A stretch of DNA of 35,266 nucleotides, from NCBI GenBank assembly GCA_021604405.1, contig BQJA01000030.1, positions 1-35,266 on the forward strand. The letters run 5' to 3'. Source of the stretch: Nitrosomonas sp. (GTDB taxonomy: Bacteria > Pseudomonadota > Gammaproteobacteria > Burkholderiales > Nitrosomonadaceae). The notes under the pieces are model-generated. The model was not told the DNA's origin. It did no database searches and saw only the letters and a list, made by a program, of their open reading frames with translations. Numbering within the stretch: the first letter of the stretch is position 1; every line of letters starts with the position of its first letter. Made by a program: the position numbers and the translations under genes. This document shows, one piece after another, positions 16,307-25,060 of the stretch.

Positions 16307-17530
16307 ATGGCATCGTTAGCGACAAAATCAGATAAAAACATCAAAGAAATTAATTACTCATGGGAAGGTAAAGATAAATCTGGCAAGGCAGTCAAAGGTG
16401 AGATGCGCGCAGCAGGTACCGTTGTGATTAAATCAACGCTGCGACGCCAAGGCATTAGAGTTACCAAAATAAAGAAGATGCAATCCGGTGGCAGAATAAC
16501 TGATAAAGATATTACGTTATTTACCCGTCAACTTGCCACCATGATGAAATCAGGCGTTCCATTATTACAAGCTTTTGATATCGTCGGCAAAGGCAACAGC
16601 AATCAGGCGGTAGCAAAATTATTAATGGACATCAAAAGTGATGTGGAAACAGGTAATAATCTGGCTGATGCATTCCGCAAATATCCCCTTTATTTTGACG
16701 CATTGTTCTGCAACCTGGTTGCTGCGGGAGAAGCTGCAGGTATACTTGACAGCTTACTTGACCGTTTAGCAACATACAAAGAAAAAATTCAAGCGATAAA
16801 AGGCAAGATTAAGTCTGCGTTGTTTTATCCTATTTCAATTATCGTGGTTGCATTTGCTATTACCGCTGTCATAATGATTTTTGTGATTCCTGCATTTAAG
16901 GACTTGTTTGAGGGATTTGGCGCAGATTTACCAACGCCAACGCTGGTTGTAATGTCCATTTCTGACTTTTTTGTCGAATACTGGTGGGCAATATTCGGTG
17001 TATTAGTTGGCGGTTTGTATGGCTTTTTCTATATATGGAAACGTTCCACTCCTATGCAGCGTGTCATGGATAGACTGCTGTTGAAATTGCCGATTTTTGG
17101 CGATGTCATTCGCAAAGCAACTATTGCACGCTGGTCACGTACGCTTTCCACTATGTTTGCCGCGGGTGTACCACTGGTAGAATCATTAGATTCTGTCGGC
17201 GGCGCTGCAGGTAACTATGTTTATTACGAAGCCACAAAAAATATTCAATTAGAAGTCAGTACCGGTAATAGCCTGATGGCATCTATGGCAAACACTCAGG
17301 TGTTTCCCAATATGGTAATTCAAATGGTTGCCATTGGTGAAGAATCTGGTTCGTTGGACGCTATGCTCAGTAAAGTCGCTGATTTCTTCGAAGCAGAGGT
17401 CGATGATGCCGTCGAGGGTCTTTCCAGTTTAATGGAACCCATTATTATGGTTGTGCTGGGAACCCTGATCGGCGGGATGGTCGTTGCGATGTATTTACCA
17501 ATCTTTAAAATGGGGCAGGTTGTTGGTTAA
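16307..17530 (+). CDS. pilC: Type IV pilus inner-membrane platform protein
   Basis: PilC is the integral-membrane platform of the type IV pilus machine, where the assembly and retraction ATPases act. It is 407 residues with an N-terminal cytoplasmic part (YSWEGKDKSGKAVKGEMRA) and the two T2SSF repeats: FTRQLATMMKSGVPLLQAFD and WSRTLSTMFAAGVPLVESLD, each followed by membrane helices, plus the final hydrophobic EPIIMVVLGTLIGGMVVAMY. AAGGAG at 16296-16301, 5 nt before the ATG, fixes the start. The upstream neighbour is the SDR gene and not pilB. The gene is followed by pilD and coaE in the usual order. Confidence 0.96.
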   Translation: MASLATKSDKNIKEINYSWEGKDKSGKAVKGEMRAAGTVVIKSTLRRQGIRVTKIKKMQSGGRITDKDITLFTRQLATMMKSGVPLLQAFDIVGKGNSNQAVAKLLMDIKSDVETGNNLADAFRKYPLYFDALFCNLVAAGEAAGILDSLLDRLATYKEKIQAIKGKIKSALFYPISIIVVAFAITAVIMIFVIPAFKDLFEGFGADLPTPTLVVMSISDFFVEYWWAIFGVLVGGLYGFFYIWKRSTPMQRVMDRLLLKLPIFGDVIRKATIARWSRTLSTMFAAGVPLVESLDSVGGAAGNYVYYEATKNIQLEVSTGNSLMASMANTQVFPNMVIQMVAIGEESGSLDAMLSKVADFFEAEVDDAVEGLSSLMEPIIMVVLGTLIGGMVVAMYLPIFKMGQVVG

Positions 17531-17570
17531 CTTAAGCAACAAATGCCCGTTCAACCCATCATAAAAGTCA

Positions 17571-18431
17571 ATGCCATTTTTTACACTTATACAGGATGAT
17601 CCTGCCGTTTTTATTGCACTTTGTGTAATTATTGGTTTAGTGGTCGGCAGTTTTTTAAATGTCGTGATTGTTCGCCTGCCAAAAATGATGGAACAGGCCT
17701 GGCTTCAACAATGTGCAGAATTGCGCGGTGAAAAAGTTGAAATACTACCCGCGCTTAATATCGCTTCACCCCGTTCCATGTGCCCTAGCTGCGGCCATAA
17801 AATTACCATCTTAGAAAATATTCCCGTCATCAGCTACCTGTTTCTTAAGGGACGCTGTTCGCAATGCGATGCAAAAATTTCAATTCGCTATCCGATAGTA
17901 GAAATAATTACCAGTATAATCAGTGGCTTTATTGCTTGGTATTTTGGTTTTAGCCTGATGACCTTTGCTGCATTAATTTTTACCTGGGCCATGATTACCC
18001 TGGCCATAATAGATCTGGATACGCAACTTCTCCCTGACGATATTACTTTACCCCTGTTGTGGCTAGGCTTGCTGGTTAATTTGACCGGTGGTTTTACCGA
18101 TATCCGTTCTGCCGTTGTTGGTGCAGTCGCCGGGTATCTATTTCTGTGGCTAATTTTTTGGATTTTTAAATTTGCCACGGGCAAGGAAGGAATAGGATAT
18201 GGCGATTTCAAGTTACTGGCCGCAATTGGTGCATGGTTTGGCTGGAGTATGCTACCCTTGGTTATCCTTTTTTCTTCATTTTCTGGTGCTATTATTGGTG
18301 TTGGGATAATCGCTGTCTCAAAAGAAAAAAGAAATGCACCCATTCCATTCGGACCATTTTTGGCTATCGGTGCATTCATTGCATTATTTTGGGGAAACCA
18401 ACTTAATCATATGTATTTTGCACAGTTTTAG
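17571..18431 (+). CDS. pilD: Prepilin peptidase / N-methyltransferase
   Basis: PilD cleaves the short leader of type IV prepilins at the inner membrane and N-methylates the new terminus. The 286-residue protein begins with a membrane helix (GLVVGSFLNVVIVRLP). It has the cytoplasmic zinc-type motif of two CxxC pairs (Cys71/Cys74 and Cys96/Cys99) and then several membrane helices. The catalytic aspartates of the aspartic prepilin peptidases are in place: Asp148 (IIDLDTQLLPDD) and Asp212 (GIGYGDFKLLAAIGAW), matching Pseudomonas PilD Asp149 and Asp213. It lies 40 bp after pilC and 3 bp before coaE, so the three genes are probably cotranscribed. Confidence 0.96.
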   Translation: MPFFTLIQDDPAVFIALCVIIGLVVGSFLNVVIVRLPKMMEQAWLQQCAELRGEKVEILPALNIASPRSMCPSCGHKITILENIPVISYLFLKGRCSQCDAKISIRYPIVEIITSIISGFIAWYFGFSLMTFAALIFTWAMITLAIIDLDTQLLPDDITLPLLWLGLLVNLTGGFTDIRSAVVGAVAGYLFLWLIFWIFKFATGKEGIGYGDFKLLAAIGAWFGWSMLPLVILFSSFSGAIIGVGIIAVSKEKRNAPIPFGPFLAIGAFIALFWGNQLNHMYFAQF

Positions 18432-18434
18432 TCC

Positions 18435-19037
18435 ATGCCATTTATCATCGGGTTAACCGGCGGTATCGGGTGTGGCAAAACCAGCGCTTCGAAAATATTT
18501 GCCAGCCTCGGCGTCGATATCATTGACACCGATCTAATTGCCCGGGATCTTACCCAACCAAACGGTATCGCGATCAGCGCAATACGGAAAGTATTTGGTG
18601 ATACCTGCATTACTTCCGATGGTGCGCTTGATAGAAATCAAATGCGTCAATTAATCTTTTCAGACAGCTCTTCTCGGCGTAAGCTTGAAAAAATTCTTCA
18701 TCCATTTATTTTTTCTGAAGCAACGCGCCGTGCAAAGCTTACTAATCCGCCGTATGCAATAATGGTAATCCCGCTACTGTTTGAAACGAACGACTATGAT
18801 AGAATCATTCAACGAAGCTTAGTCATCGATTGCGATGAAAAAAATCAGATTAAACGTACCATGAAGCGCAGCAAATTAAGTGAACAAGAAGTTCGTGCCA
18901 TCATGGCAACGCAAATTTCTCGCCAGCAACGCCTGCAAAAAGCTGATGATGTGATTGTTAATAACAATCACCTGAGTGTTTTACAAAAACAAGTAAATGA
19001 ACATCATCAAAAATATATCGCATTATCAAAAAAATAA
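18435..19037 (+). CDS. coaE: Dephospho-CoA kinase
   Basis: CoaE phosphorylates the ribose 3'-OH of dephospho-CoA, the last step of coenzyme A synthesis. It is 200 residues with the P-loop GLTGGIGCGKTSAS (residues 6-19), the substrate-side DTDLIARDL, and the LID-region arginines (ISRQQRLQKADDVIVNN). It starts 3 bp after the pilD stop, a conserved pilD-coaE linkage. No zapD gene follows, as it often does in this lineage; the next gene is pcnB. panB and panC, earlier steps of the same CoA pathway, lie 2 kb downstream. Confidence 0.96.
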   Translation: MPFIIGLTGGIGCGKTSASKIFASLGVDIIDTDLIARDLTQPNGIAISAIRKVFGDTCITSDGALDRNQMRQLIFSDSSSRRKLEKILHPFIFSEATRRAKLTNPPYAIMVIPLLFETNDYDRIIQRSLVIDCDEKNQIKRTMKRSKLSEQEVRAIMATQISRQQRLQKADDVIVNNNHLSVLQKQVNEHHQKYIALSKK

Positions 19038-19066
19038 CCTATCTAAAAATTATAATTTAGTTACAG

Positions 19067-19094
19067 TTGTTATGAAAATTTTTGCTAATGGATA
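19067..19094 (+). promoter_or_regulatory. Possible sigma-70 promoter for pcnB
   Basis: TTGTTA (19067-19072) and TGGATA (19089-19094) are separated by 16 bp in the AT-rich gap between coaE and pcnB, about 40 bp before the pcnB ATG. The match is modest and based on eye inspection only. Confidence 0.3.
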
Positions 19095-19135
19095 ACAAGT
19101 ATATATACGCGTAGTTAATTTTTTTGTGTTTCATA

Positions 19136-20524
19136 ATGATTCGTAAATTTTTTCGTTATTTTCTTGAACAAAAGGTACTAACTGCGGAAACAGTCACTAA
19201 ACTACAACTCATACCGCACAAGAAACACAACATAGCCCGTGACCAAATCAATTCCTGTGCCTTAAAAATCGCCACTGAATTACAACAGGCAGGCTATTCC
19301 GCTTTCATTGTAGGTGGCGCAGTGCGTGATTTACTGCTGGATTTAAAGCCTAAAGACTTTGACATAGCTACGAATGCAACACCCGAAGAAGTGCGTACCA
19401 TTTTTCGCCGCTCACGAATTATCGGGCGACGCTTTCAACTGGTTCATGTTACGTGTGGCTCGGTTATAGTAGAAGTTTCCACGTTTCGCGGTCCCTTGCC
19501 TTCAGATACAAGTGGCGCAGAAAATACCATTAAACATACTGACCCGCATGGCCGACTGCTACACGATAATGTATTTGGCAGCCAGGAAGAAGATGCGATT
19601 CGGCGTGATTTCACGATTAATGCCTTATTTTATGATCCCACCAGTGAAAAAATATTTGATTTTCTGAATGGCTTTAATGATATTAAAGAAAAAAAATTAC
19701 GTATCATCGGTTCACCAGAAAGGCGTTACCGTGAAGACCCGGTACGTATGCTTCGGGCTGTTCGGCTAGCAGCCAAACTTAATATGCAACTTGATCCAGC
19801 GACTGCTGCACCGATTGGTGACTTAGCACCACTGCTGCAAAATGTCCCACCGGCACGGCTGTTTGATGAAATGCTGAAGTTATTATTTTCCGGTCATGCC
19901 TTGGCCTGTGTGATAGACCTGCGCGCTCGCGGTTTACACCATGGCTTATTACCAATGCTGGATATGATTCTGGAACAGCCATTAGGCGAGCGTTTCATAA
20001 CCCTTGCATTAAAAAATACCGATCAACGGATACAACAAAACAAACCGGTATCCCCTGGCTTCTTATTCGCATCATTGTTGTGGCACGAAATATTAACAGC
20101 CTGGAAAAGGCACTTGACCACCGAAAAGAAACTGATGCCAGCGCTACATATGGCAATTGATGAAATACTTACAATACAACACAAAAAACTTGCAATTCCC
20201 CGGCGTTTTGATGTGGTAATAAAAGAAATATGGACAATGCAACCTCGCTTTGAAACGCGTTCCGGAACAAAACCCTTCCGTTTACTTACTAACCCAAGAT
20301 TTCGCGCAGCTTATGACTTTATGTTGTTGCGGTGTGAAAGCGGTGAACTTGATAAAAATATCGGTGAGTGGTGGAAAGCTTTTGTCAATGCCGATGCCGA
20401 GAAACGTAAAGCAATGCTAGTAAAAAATGGAGAACAAATAAAGCGAAGAAAACGGCGTAATCGCCGTAAAGCTACCAGCACTGATTTGACAAGCGCACGC
20501 ACTATGACAGGCGCTGAAAAATAG
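19136..20524 (+). CDS. pcnB: Poly(A) polymerase I
   Basis: PcnB adds 3' poly(A) tails that mark RNAs for decay. The protein is a class II nucleotidyltransferase: FIVGGAVRDLLLDLKPKDFD (GGAVRD 60-65, metal-binding Asp74 and Asp76), then FRGP, EEDAIRRDFTINALFYDP and RRYREDPVRMLRAVRLAAKL, the neck signature that separates poly(A) polymerases from CCA enzymes only loosely. A very basic tail (KRRKRRNRRK) ends the protein, as in known PcnB proteins. I use the ATG at 19136 (462 residues). A TTG four codons earlier is in frame but has no better support. folK starts 4 bp after the stop, and pcnB-folK pairing is typical, which favours PcnB over a CCA-adding enzyme. Confidence 0.93.
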   Translation: MIRKFFRYFLEQKVLTAETVTKLQLIPHKKHNIARDQINSCALKIATELQQAGYSAFIVGGAVRDLLLDLKPKDFDIATNATPEEVRTIFRRSRIIGRRFQLVHVTCGSVIVEVSTFRGPLPSDTSGAENTIKHTDPHGRLLHDNVFGSQEEDAIRRDFTINALFYDPTSEKIFDFLNGFNDIKEKKLRIIGSPERRYREDPVRMLRAVRLAAKLNMQLDPATAAPIGDLAPLLQNVPPARLFDEMLKLLFSGHALACVIDLRARGLHHGLLPMLDMILEQPLGERFITLALKNTDQRIQQNKPVSPGFLFASLLWHEILTAWKRHLTTEKKLMPALHMAIDEILTIQHKKLAIPRRFDVVIKEIWTMQPRFETRSGTKPFRLLTNPRFRAAYDFMLLRCESGELDKNIGEWWKAFVNADAEKRKAMLVKNGEQIKRRKRRNRRKATSTDLTSARTMTGAEK

Positions 20525-20528
20525 CTCG

Positions 20529-21032
20529 ATGTCATCGATAAACGATACGGCAAGTCAGGCATTTATTGCACTGGGCAGTAATTTAGAAAATCCTACATCC
20601 CAAATAAGAAAAGCATTTGATGAATTGGATAAAATTCCTTCATCAAAATTATTGGTATACTCTTCACTCTATCGAAGCGCACCGGTTGGACGGCTCGATC
20701 AGCCTGATTTTATCAATGCAGTCGCAAAAATAGAAACCAGGCTTAACCCCCACGAGCTCCTGTCAGCATTACTTGAAATTGAGCGGCGTCACGGAAGAAC
20801 GCGTAATTTTCCCAATGCACCTCGTACACTTGATCTTGATATTTTGTTATATGATGATCTGGAATATCACCAACATGACTTGACACTGCCACACCCGCGC
20901 ATAAGTCAGCGCGCATTTGTTTTACAGCCATTGATGGAAATAGCGCCCAACTGCCGCATCCCGGGATATAACACAATTGCCGAATTATTGGCCACTTGTC
21001 AAAACCAACGAGTCGAACGTATAACACCATGA
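20529..21032 (+). CDS. folK: 2-amino-4-hydroxy-6-hydroxymethyldihydropteridine pyrophosphokinase
   Basis: FolK transfers pyrophosphate from ATP to 6-hydroxymethyl-dihydropterin in folate synthesis. It is 167 residues, with the N-terminal FIALGSNLENP, the substrate segment RSAPVGRLDQPDFINAVAKI, the loop IERRHGRTRNFPNAPRTLDL, the metal-binding DLDILLYDD and the late LPHPRISQRAFVLQPL. It follows pcnB by 4 bp and precedes panB by 61 bp. Confidence 0.96.
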   Translation: MSSINDTASQAFIALGSNLENPTSQIRKAFDELDKIPSSKLLVYSSLYRSAPVGRLDQPDFINAVAKIETRLNPHELLSALLEIERRHGRTRNFPNAPRTLDLDILLYDDLEYHQHDLTLPHPRISQRAFVLQPLMEIAPNCRIPGYNTIAELLATCQNQRVERITP

Positions 21033-21093
21033 AACTGTCTACAGAGTAGCAGTCAAAAGATTCACCTATTCACAAGTTTTTCAATATCAATTT

Positions 21094-21882
21094 ATGAGAA
21101 TTACACAAAATACATTACTTAAAATGTATCAGAATGGCGAAAAATTTACCATTCTTACCTGCTATGACGCCAGTTTTGCAAAATTACTGGAAAAAGCCGG
21201 TATTGAAGTACTGCTCGTGGGTGATTCACTGGGAAATGTTATACAGGGAAAACAAACAACATTATCCGTGACACTCAATGACATGAAATATCATACCCGT
21301 TGTGTGGCTCAAGGCGTCACCAACGCATTGATTATGACGGATATGCCGTTCGGCACATTTCAGGAGTCGCCATCATTGGCCTTTAACAATGCAACCAAAT
21401 TAATTGCAGCAGGCGCGCATATGGTTAAAATTGAAGGGGGCCGCACGATGGCTGAAACTATCCAGTTTTTAACGCAACGTGGCATTCCAGTCTGTGCGCA
21501 CATCGGTTTGACACCACAATCTTTTCACCAGCTTAGTGGCTATAAACTGCAAGGAAAAAGCGATGCGGAAGCAACTATATTACTTGAAGATGCAATAATA
21601 TTGGAGAAAGCAGGCGCCAATATGGTATTAATGGAATTGATCCCTGCTGCGCTGGCAAAAAATATTACCCAGACACTTAACATTCCAACCATCGGTATTG
21701 GCGCGGGTGCTGATTGCTCAGCACAGGTACTTGTACTGCATGATATGCTTGGGATTTATCCAACAAACGCCAGATTTAATAAAAATTTTATGGCTGACGC
21801 GTCTAGCATTGAAGATGCGATAAAGCATTATGTTAAAGCCGTTAAATCTGGAATTTTTCCAGGTACAGAACACCATTACTAA
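21094..21882 (+). CDS. panB: 3-methyl-2-oxobutanoate hydroxymethyltransferase
   Basis: PanB makes ketopantoate from alpha-ketoisovalerate and methylene-tetrahydrofolate, the first committed step to pantothenate and CoA. The 262-residue TIM barrel shows ILTCYDASFAKLLEKAGIEV, VGDSLGNVIQG (metal-binding Asp44), MTDMPFGTFQ (Asp83), MVKIEGGR (Lys112 and Glu114), GIPVCAHIGLTPQSFHQLSG and GIGAGADCSAQVLVLHDMLG. panC starts 19 bp downstream, making a panBC pair. Placement after folK groups a folate gene with a folate-using enzyme, probably by chance of operon order. Confidence 0.97.
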   Translation: MRITQNTLLKMYQNGEKFTILTCYDASFAKLLEKAGIEVLLVGDSLGNVIQGKQTTLSVTLNDMKYHTRCVAQGVTNALIMTDMPFGTFQESPSLAFNNATKLIAAGAHMVKIEGGRTMAETIQFLTQRGIPVCAHIGLTPQSFHQLSGYKLQGKSDAEATILLEDAIILEKAGANMVLMELIPAALAKNITQTLNIPTIGIGAGADCSAQVLVLHDMLGIYPTNARFNKNFMADASSIEDAIKHYVKAVKSGIFPGTEHHY

Positions 21883-21901
21883 GTGAGTTGCTATTTTTAA
21901 A

Positions 21902-22738
21902 ATGGAACGAGTGACTGATATATCGTCGTTACGTAAGCGCCTGAGAAAAGAAACGTCAATTGCTTTTGTTCCGACCATGGGCAACCTGCATGAAGGTCAT
22001 TTATCACTGGTACGGACAGCCAAACAGTATGCCGATTGCACGGTTGTCAGTATCTTTGTAAATCAACTGCAATTCTCTCCGACAGAGGATTACAACAAAT
22101 ATCCCCGCACACTGGAAAAAGATTGCGCGCTTTTAAAAGATATCAATGCAGATGTGGTATTTATTCCGAATGAAAAAATACTTTATCCGGAAACCCAAGA
22201 ATTTTTATTAATGCTACCACCCGTCGCGCATATTTTAGAAGGAAAATACCGCCCAGGTTTCTTTCGTGGCGTAACCACGGTCGTTTTAAAATTATTTAAT
22301 ATTATTCAACCGCAAAAAGCAATATTTGGAAAAAAAGATTATCAACAATTGTATATTGTGGATAAAATGATAAAACAGTTAAATTTACCAGTTAAAATCA
22401 TTGCATGTGATACGGTCCGAATGCATGACGGGCTTGCTCAGAGCTCGCGAAATTGTTATCTAAACGAAAATCAGCGATCCGAATCGATCCGGCTATATCA
22501 GACGCTATATCAAATAAAAAAATCCGTTGAAGACGGTAATGATAATTTTAAAATGTTACAAGATAATGCCATAAAGAATATGATACAACATAACTGGAAG
22601 GTTGATTATATTACCATTCGACAACGCAGCACACTGGAACCTGCGGTTTTCAATGAAAACAATAACAATTTAATTGTGCTGGGTGCCGCTTGGTTAGATG
22701 ATATCCGGCTAATTGATAATATTGAAATACATACTTAA
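21902..22738 (+). CDS. panC: Pantothenate synthetase (pantoate-beta-alanine ligase)
   Basis: PanC joins pantoate and beta-alanine via a pantoyl-adenylate. The 278-residue protein has the nucleotidyl-transferase signature [14 protein letters not shown] with HEGH at residues 30-33, [56 protein letters not shown] and the KMSKS-like QSSRNCYLN. No panD (aspartate decarboxylase) is present in the window. The stop codon lies inside a hairpin (22730-22754). Confidence 0.96.
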   Translation: MERVTDISSLRKRLRKETSIAFVPTMGNLHEGHLSLVRTAKQYADCTVVSIFVNQLQFSPTEDYNKYPRTLEKDCALLKDINADVVFIPNEKILYPETQEFLLMLPPVAHILEGKYRPGFFRGVTTVVLKLFNIIQPQKAIFGKKDYQQLYIVDKMIKQLNLPVKIIACDTVRMHDGLAQSSRNCYLNENQRSESIRLYQTLYQIKKSVEDGNDNFKMLQDNAIKNMIQHNWKVDYITIRQRSTLEPAVFNENNNNLIVLGAAWLDDIRLIDNIEIHT

Positions 22739-22754
22739 CGATACATTAAGTATG
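22730..22754 (+). terminator. Hairpin overlapping the panC stop, possible terminator
   Basis: A perfect 9-bp stem (CATACTTAA / TTAAGTATG) encloses a 7-nt loop (22739-22745), and the left arm contains the panC stop codon. No T-run follows, and the stem is AT-rich, so an intrinsic terminator is uncertain. It may also protect the 3' end of the pan transcript upstream of dnaA. Confidence 0.4.
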
Positions 22755-22868
22755 TCTGCTTAAGTTGTATGATTAATAAATCTGATCGGAAGAAATAGCA
22801 AAATGGTCTAAAAACCGTCGAAGTGCGATTCTCAAATTATTTTTTTATCAAACCGGCATCTAAAATTT

Positions 22869-24218
22869 ATGCAAGAAATCGACACGTTCTGGCTTTCCTG
22901 TCTTGAATACTTTAAGAAAGAATTAAATGCTCAGCAATTCAACACCTGGATTAAACCTCTAGAATTAGATACTTCGCATAATAGCAGTGCTGAACCAGTC
23001 CTGCTCGCGCCCAATCGGTTCGTGCTGCAGTGGGTCAAAAATAATTTTTTAACAAAAATTAATGAAATGGCCCAGCAACATTTTTCCCAGAAAGTCCTTT
23101 TTCAATTAAAACTTGCCGAAACAAAAAAAACAACTGACGCAGCAAATAAAATAATTCCGGATAATACAGTAATAGAACAAAAACCAAGAAAAAAAAACCC
23201 CAGCCAGTTAAACCCTAATTTTACATTCGAAAACTTCGTTACCGGTAAAGCGAATCAACTGGCGCGGGCCGGCGCCATTCAAGTTGCGGAGTCTCCAGGA
23301 AATGCCTATAACCCCCTGTTTATTTATGGCGGGGTAGGATTAGGTAAAACTCATTTAATCCAGGCAATTGGAAATTTTGTGCTGGAACAAAACAAGCAGG
23401 CAAAAATACGATACGCACATGCGGAAAAATATGTGTCTGATGTTGTCAGCGCGTACCAACACAAAGCATTTGACAAATTTAAACGTTATTACCATTCACT
23501 TGATCTTCTACTCGTCGATGACGTTCAATTTTTTGGCGGTAAAAATCGCACACAGGAAGAATTTTTCTATGCTTTTAATGCCCTGATTGAAGCGCATAAA
23601 CAAGTAATTATTACCTGTGATTCTTACCCGAAGGAAATTTCAGGGTTGGAAGAGCGACTGGTTTCTCGTTTTGGATGGGGTTTAACGGTTGCCGTCGAAC
23701 CCCCAGAGTTAGAAATGCGCGTTGCAATTTTAATTAAAAAAGCAGCCACGGATAAAATTTCACTTGATGAAAATGTCGCCTTTTTTATTGCGAAACATAT
23801 ACGTTCTAATGTACGTGAACTGGAAGGCGCATTGAAACGAATCCTGGCTTATGCGCGTTTTACAGGCCATCCCATAACACTTGACTTGGCCAAGGAAGCG
23901 TTAAAAGATTTATTAGCAGTCCAGAACCGTCAGATTTCAATTGAAAATATCCAAAAAACCGTTGCTGACTATTACAAAATCAAGGTGGCTGAGATGTATT
24001 CAAAAAAACGCTCTCGAATCGTTGCTCGGCCACGGCAAATGGCGATGGCTATTGCAAAAGAACTAACCCCATTAAGCTTACCCGACATAGGAGAAGCTTT
24101 TGGCGGCAGAGACCATACGACTGTACTGCACGGTTACCGAAAAATTCACGAATTACGCAATTCTGATCCCATCGTAAATCGTGATTTCAATACATTACTA
24201 CATATTTTGCGTGGTTAA
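22869..24218 (+). CDS. dnaA: Chromosomal replication initiator DnaA
   Basis: DnaA binds DnaA boxes at oriC and melts the origin. It is 449 residues. Domain I is at about 1-80 ([25 protein letters not shown]), then a variable linker to about 115. The AAA+ core runs from [20 protein letters not shown], with Walker A GGVGLGKT (154-161) and Walker B LLLVDD (213-218). The DNA-binding domain IV carries [20 protein letters not shown]. The ATG at 22869 is the only good start and has no clear Shine-Dalgarno sequence. Codons from about Tyr207 to the stop are duplicated downstream as a decayed copy. This copy is full length and keeps all key motifs. Confidence 0.97.
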   Translation: MQEIDTFWLSCLEYFKKELNAQQFNTWIKPLELDTSHNSSAEPVLLAPNRFVLQWVKNNFLTKINEMAQQHFSQKVLFQLKLAETKKTTDAANKIIPDNTVIEQKPRKKNPSQLNPNFTFENFVTGKANQLARAGAIQVAESPGNAYNPLFIYGGVGLGKTHLIQAIGNFVLEQNKQAKIRYAHAEKYVSDVVSAYQHKAFDKFKRYYHSLDLLLVDDVQFFGGKNRTQEEFFYAFNALIEAHKQVIITCDSYPKEISGLEERLVSRFGWGLTVAVEPPELEMRVAILIKKAATDKISLDENVAFFIAKHIRSNVRELEGALKRILAYARFTGHPITLDLAKEALKDLLAVQNRQISIENIQKTVADYYKIKVAEMYSKKRSRIVARPRQMAMAIAKELTPLSLPDIGEAFGGRDHTTVLHGYRKIHELRNSDPIVNRDFNTLLHILRG

Positions 24219-24269
24219 TAATTCATGAATAATCTGGGGATAATTTGTTGTTCTATTGAATGAACTATT

Positions 24270-24289
24270 TTATCCACAAAGTATCCACG
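24270..24289 (+). promoter_or_regulatory. DnaA-box pair, copy 1
   Basis: TTATCCACA at 24270-24278 is the exact consensus DnaA box; GTATCCACG at 24281-24289 is a weaker match in the same orientation. The same pair recurs in copy 2. Confidence 0.7.
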
Positions 24290-24332
24290 AGTATTATTAA
24301 AATAATACATGCCTAGAATACTCTGTATTTAA

Positions 24333-24363
24333 TTGATATAAAACAAATTTTTTTAAATATACC
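24333..24363 (+). promoter_or_regulatory. Possible promoter, copy 1 of the dnaN upstream region
   Basis: TTGATA (24333-24338) and TATACC (24358-24363) are 19 bp apart. The corresponding elements in copy 2 (25124-25154) have the same spacing. In copy 1 the promoter would now read only into the dnaN stub and dnaA remnant. Confidence 0.3.
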
Positions 24364-24405
24364 TAGGTTAGCAATATTATATTATTTGTTATTAAATATA
24401 AATTA

Positions 24406-24482
24406 ATATTATTAATAAAAATCATCAGGAATAAGTTACTTAAGCCATTACAACTCGTTTCTGGAATTATCGAACAACGCAA
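24406..24482 (+). pseudogene. dnaN 5' stub (first ~77 bp, start codon lost)
   Basis: Bases from about 24406 match the start of intact dnaN (25200-25276), very closely from 24431 on (AAGTTACTTAAGCCATTACA against the same with one change). The ATG is not preserved and there is a 1-bp length difference near the start, so nothing is encoded. It ends abruptly at the junction with dnaA sequence and marks the right end of duplicated unit 1. Confidence 0.9.
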
Positions 24483-25009
24483 TTACCTTTCACTTGATCT
24501 CTTACTTGTTGATGACGTTCAGTTTTCTGGTGGAAAAAACCGAAAAAAGAAGAGCTTTTCTATGCTTTCGATGTCCTGATTGAAGCACATAAACAAGTTA
24601 TTATTACTTATGATTCTTGTTACTCGAAAGGGATCTCAGGGTTGGAAGAACGCTTGGTTTCTCGTTTTGGATGGAGTCTAACAACGGTTGCCGTCGAACC
24701 CCTAGAGTTAGAAATACGCGTTGCAATTTTAATTAAAAAAGCAGCCACGGATAAAATTTTACTTGATGAAAATATCCCCTTTTTTATCGCGAAACATATT
24801 CGTTCTAATGTGCGGAAGTTGGAAGGCGCATTGAAACGAATCCTGACTTACGCTCGTTCTACAGGCCGCTCTATAACACTTGATCTTGCCAAGGAAGCAT
24901 TCAAAGATTTATTAGCGCTCCAGAACCGTCAGATTTCAATTGATAACATCTAAAAACCGTTGCTGATCCCAGCATGAATCATGACTTCATACTACTTATC
25001 CGTGGTTAA
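24483..25009 (+). pseudogene. dnaA remnant (AAA+ core and lid part only)
   Basis: This is a decayed second copy of dnaA from about codon 207 to its stop. Early on it carries a 1-bp deletion (near 24537-24555) that breaks the frame. A 103-codon frame from TTG 24642 to TAA 24953 survives, matching DnaA from [10 protein letters not shown] to LLA.QNRQIS with about 15 differences and one inserted residue (GWSLTTVAVEP). After that, a 198-bp stretch is missing, which removes most of domain IV with the [11 protein letters not shown] helix. Walker A and domain I were never included in the duplication. It cannot act as an initiator; an expressed fragment is possible but unlikely given the substitutions at conserved positions. 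Confidence 0.92.
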
Positions 25010-25060
25010 TAATTCACAAATAATCTGGGGATAACTTGTTATTTTATTAATTGAATTAAT

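Larger units (their letters stand above)
24219..24405. other. Probable oriC / dnaN promoter region, copy 1
   Basis: This intergenic region follows intact dnaA. It has a TTATCCCCA-type site on the minus strand (24235-24243), a perfect TTATCCACA DnaA box (24270-24278), a second near-box GTATCCACG two bases later (24281-24289), and a very AT-rich tract (about 24340-24420) that could act as the unwinding element. A dnaA-dnaN intergenic origin is common in bacteria. The number of boxes is low, so further sites inside dnaA or upstream may take part. Confidence 0.65.

Noticed and set aside
17519..17542. Small TTGTTG/CAACAA inverted repeat at the pilC stop
   Set aside because: AT-rich 6-bp stem with a long loop and no T-run, between genes that look cotranscribed.
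17888..18379. 163-codon minus-strand frame
   Set aside because: It lies antisense to pilD membrane helices and catalytic motifs; no recognisable domain.
24642..24953. Functional second DnaA
   Set aside because: Lacks Walker A, domain I and domain IV, is preceded by a frameshift and sits inside a tandem duplication; treated as a pseudogene.
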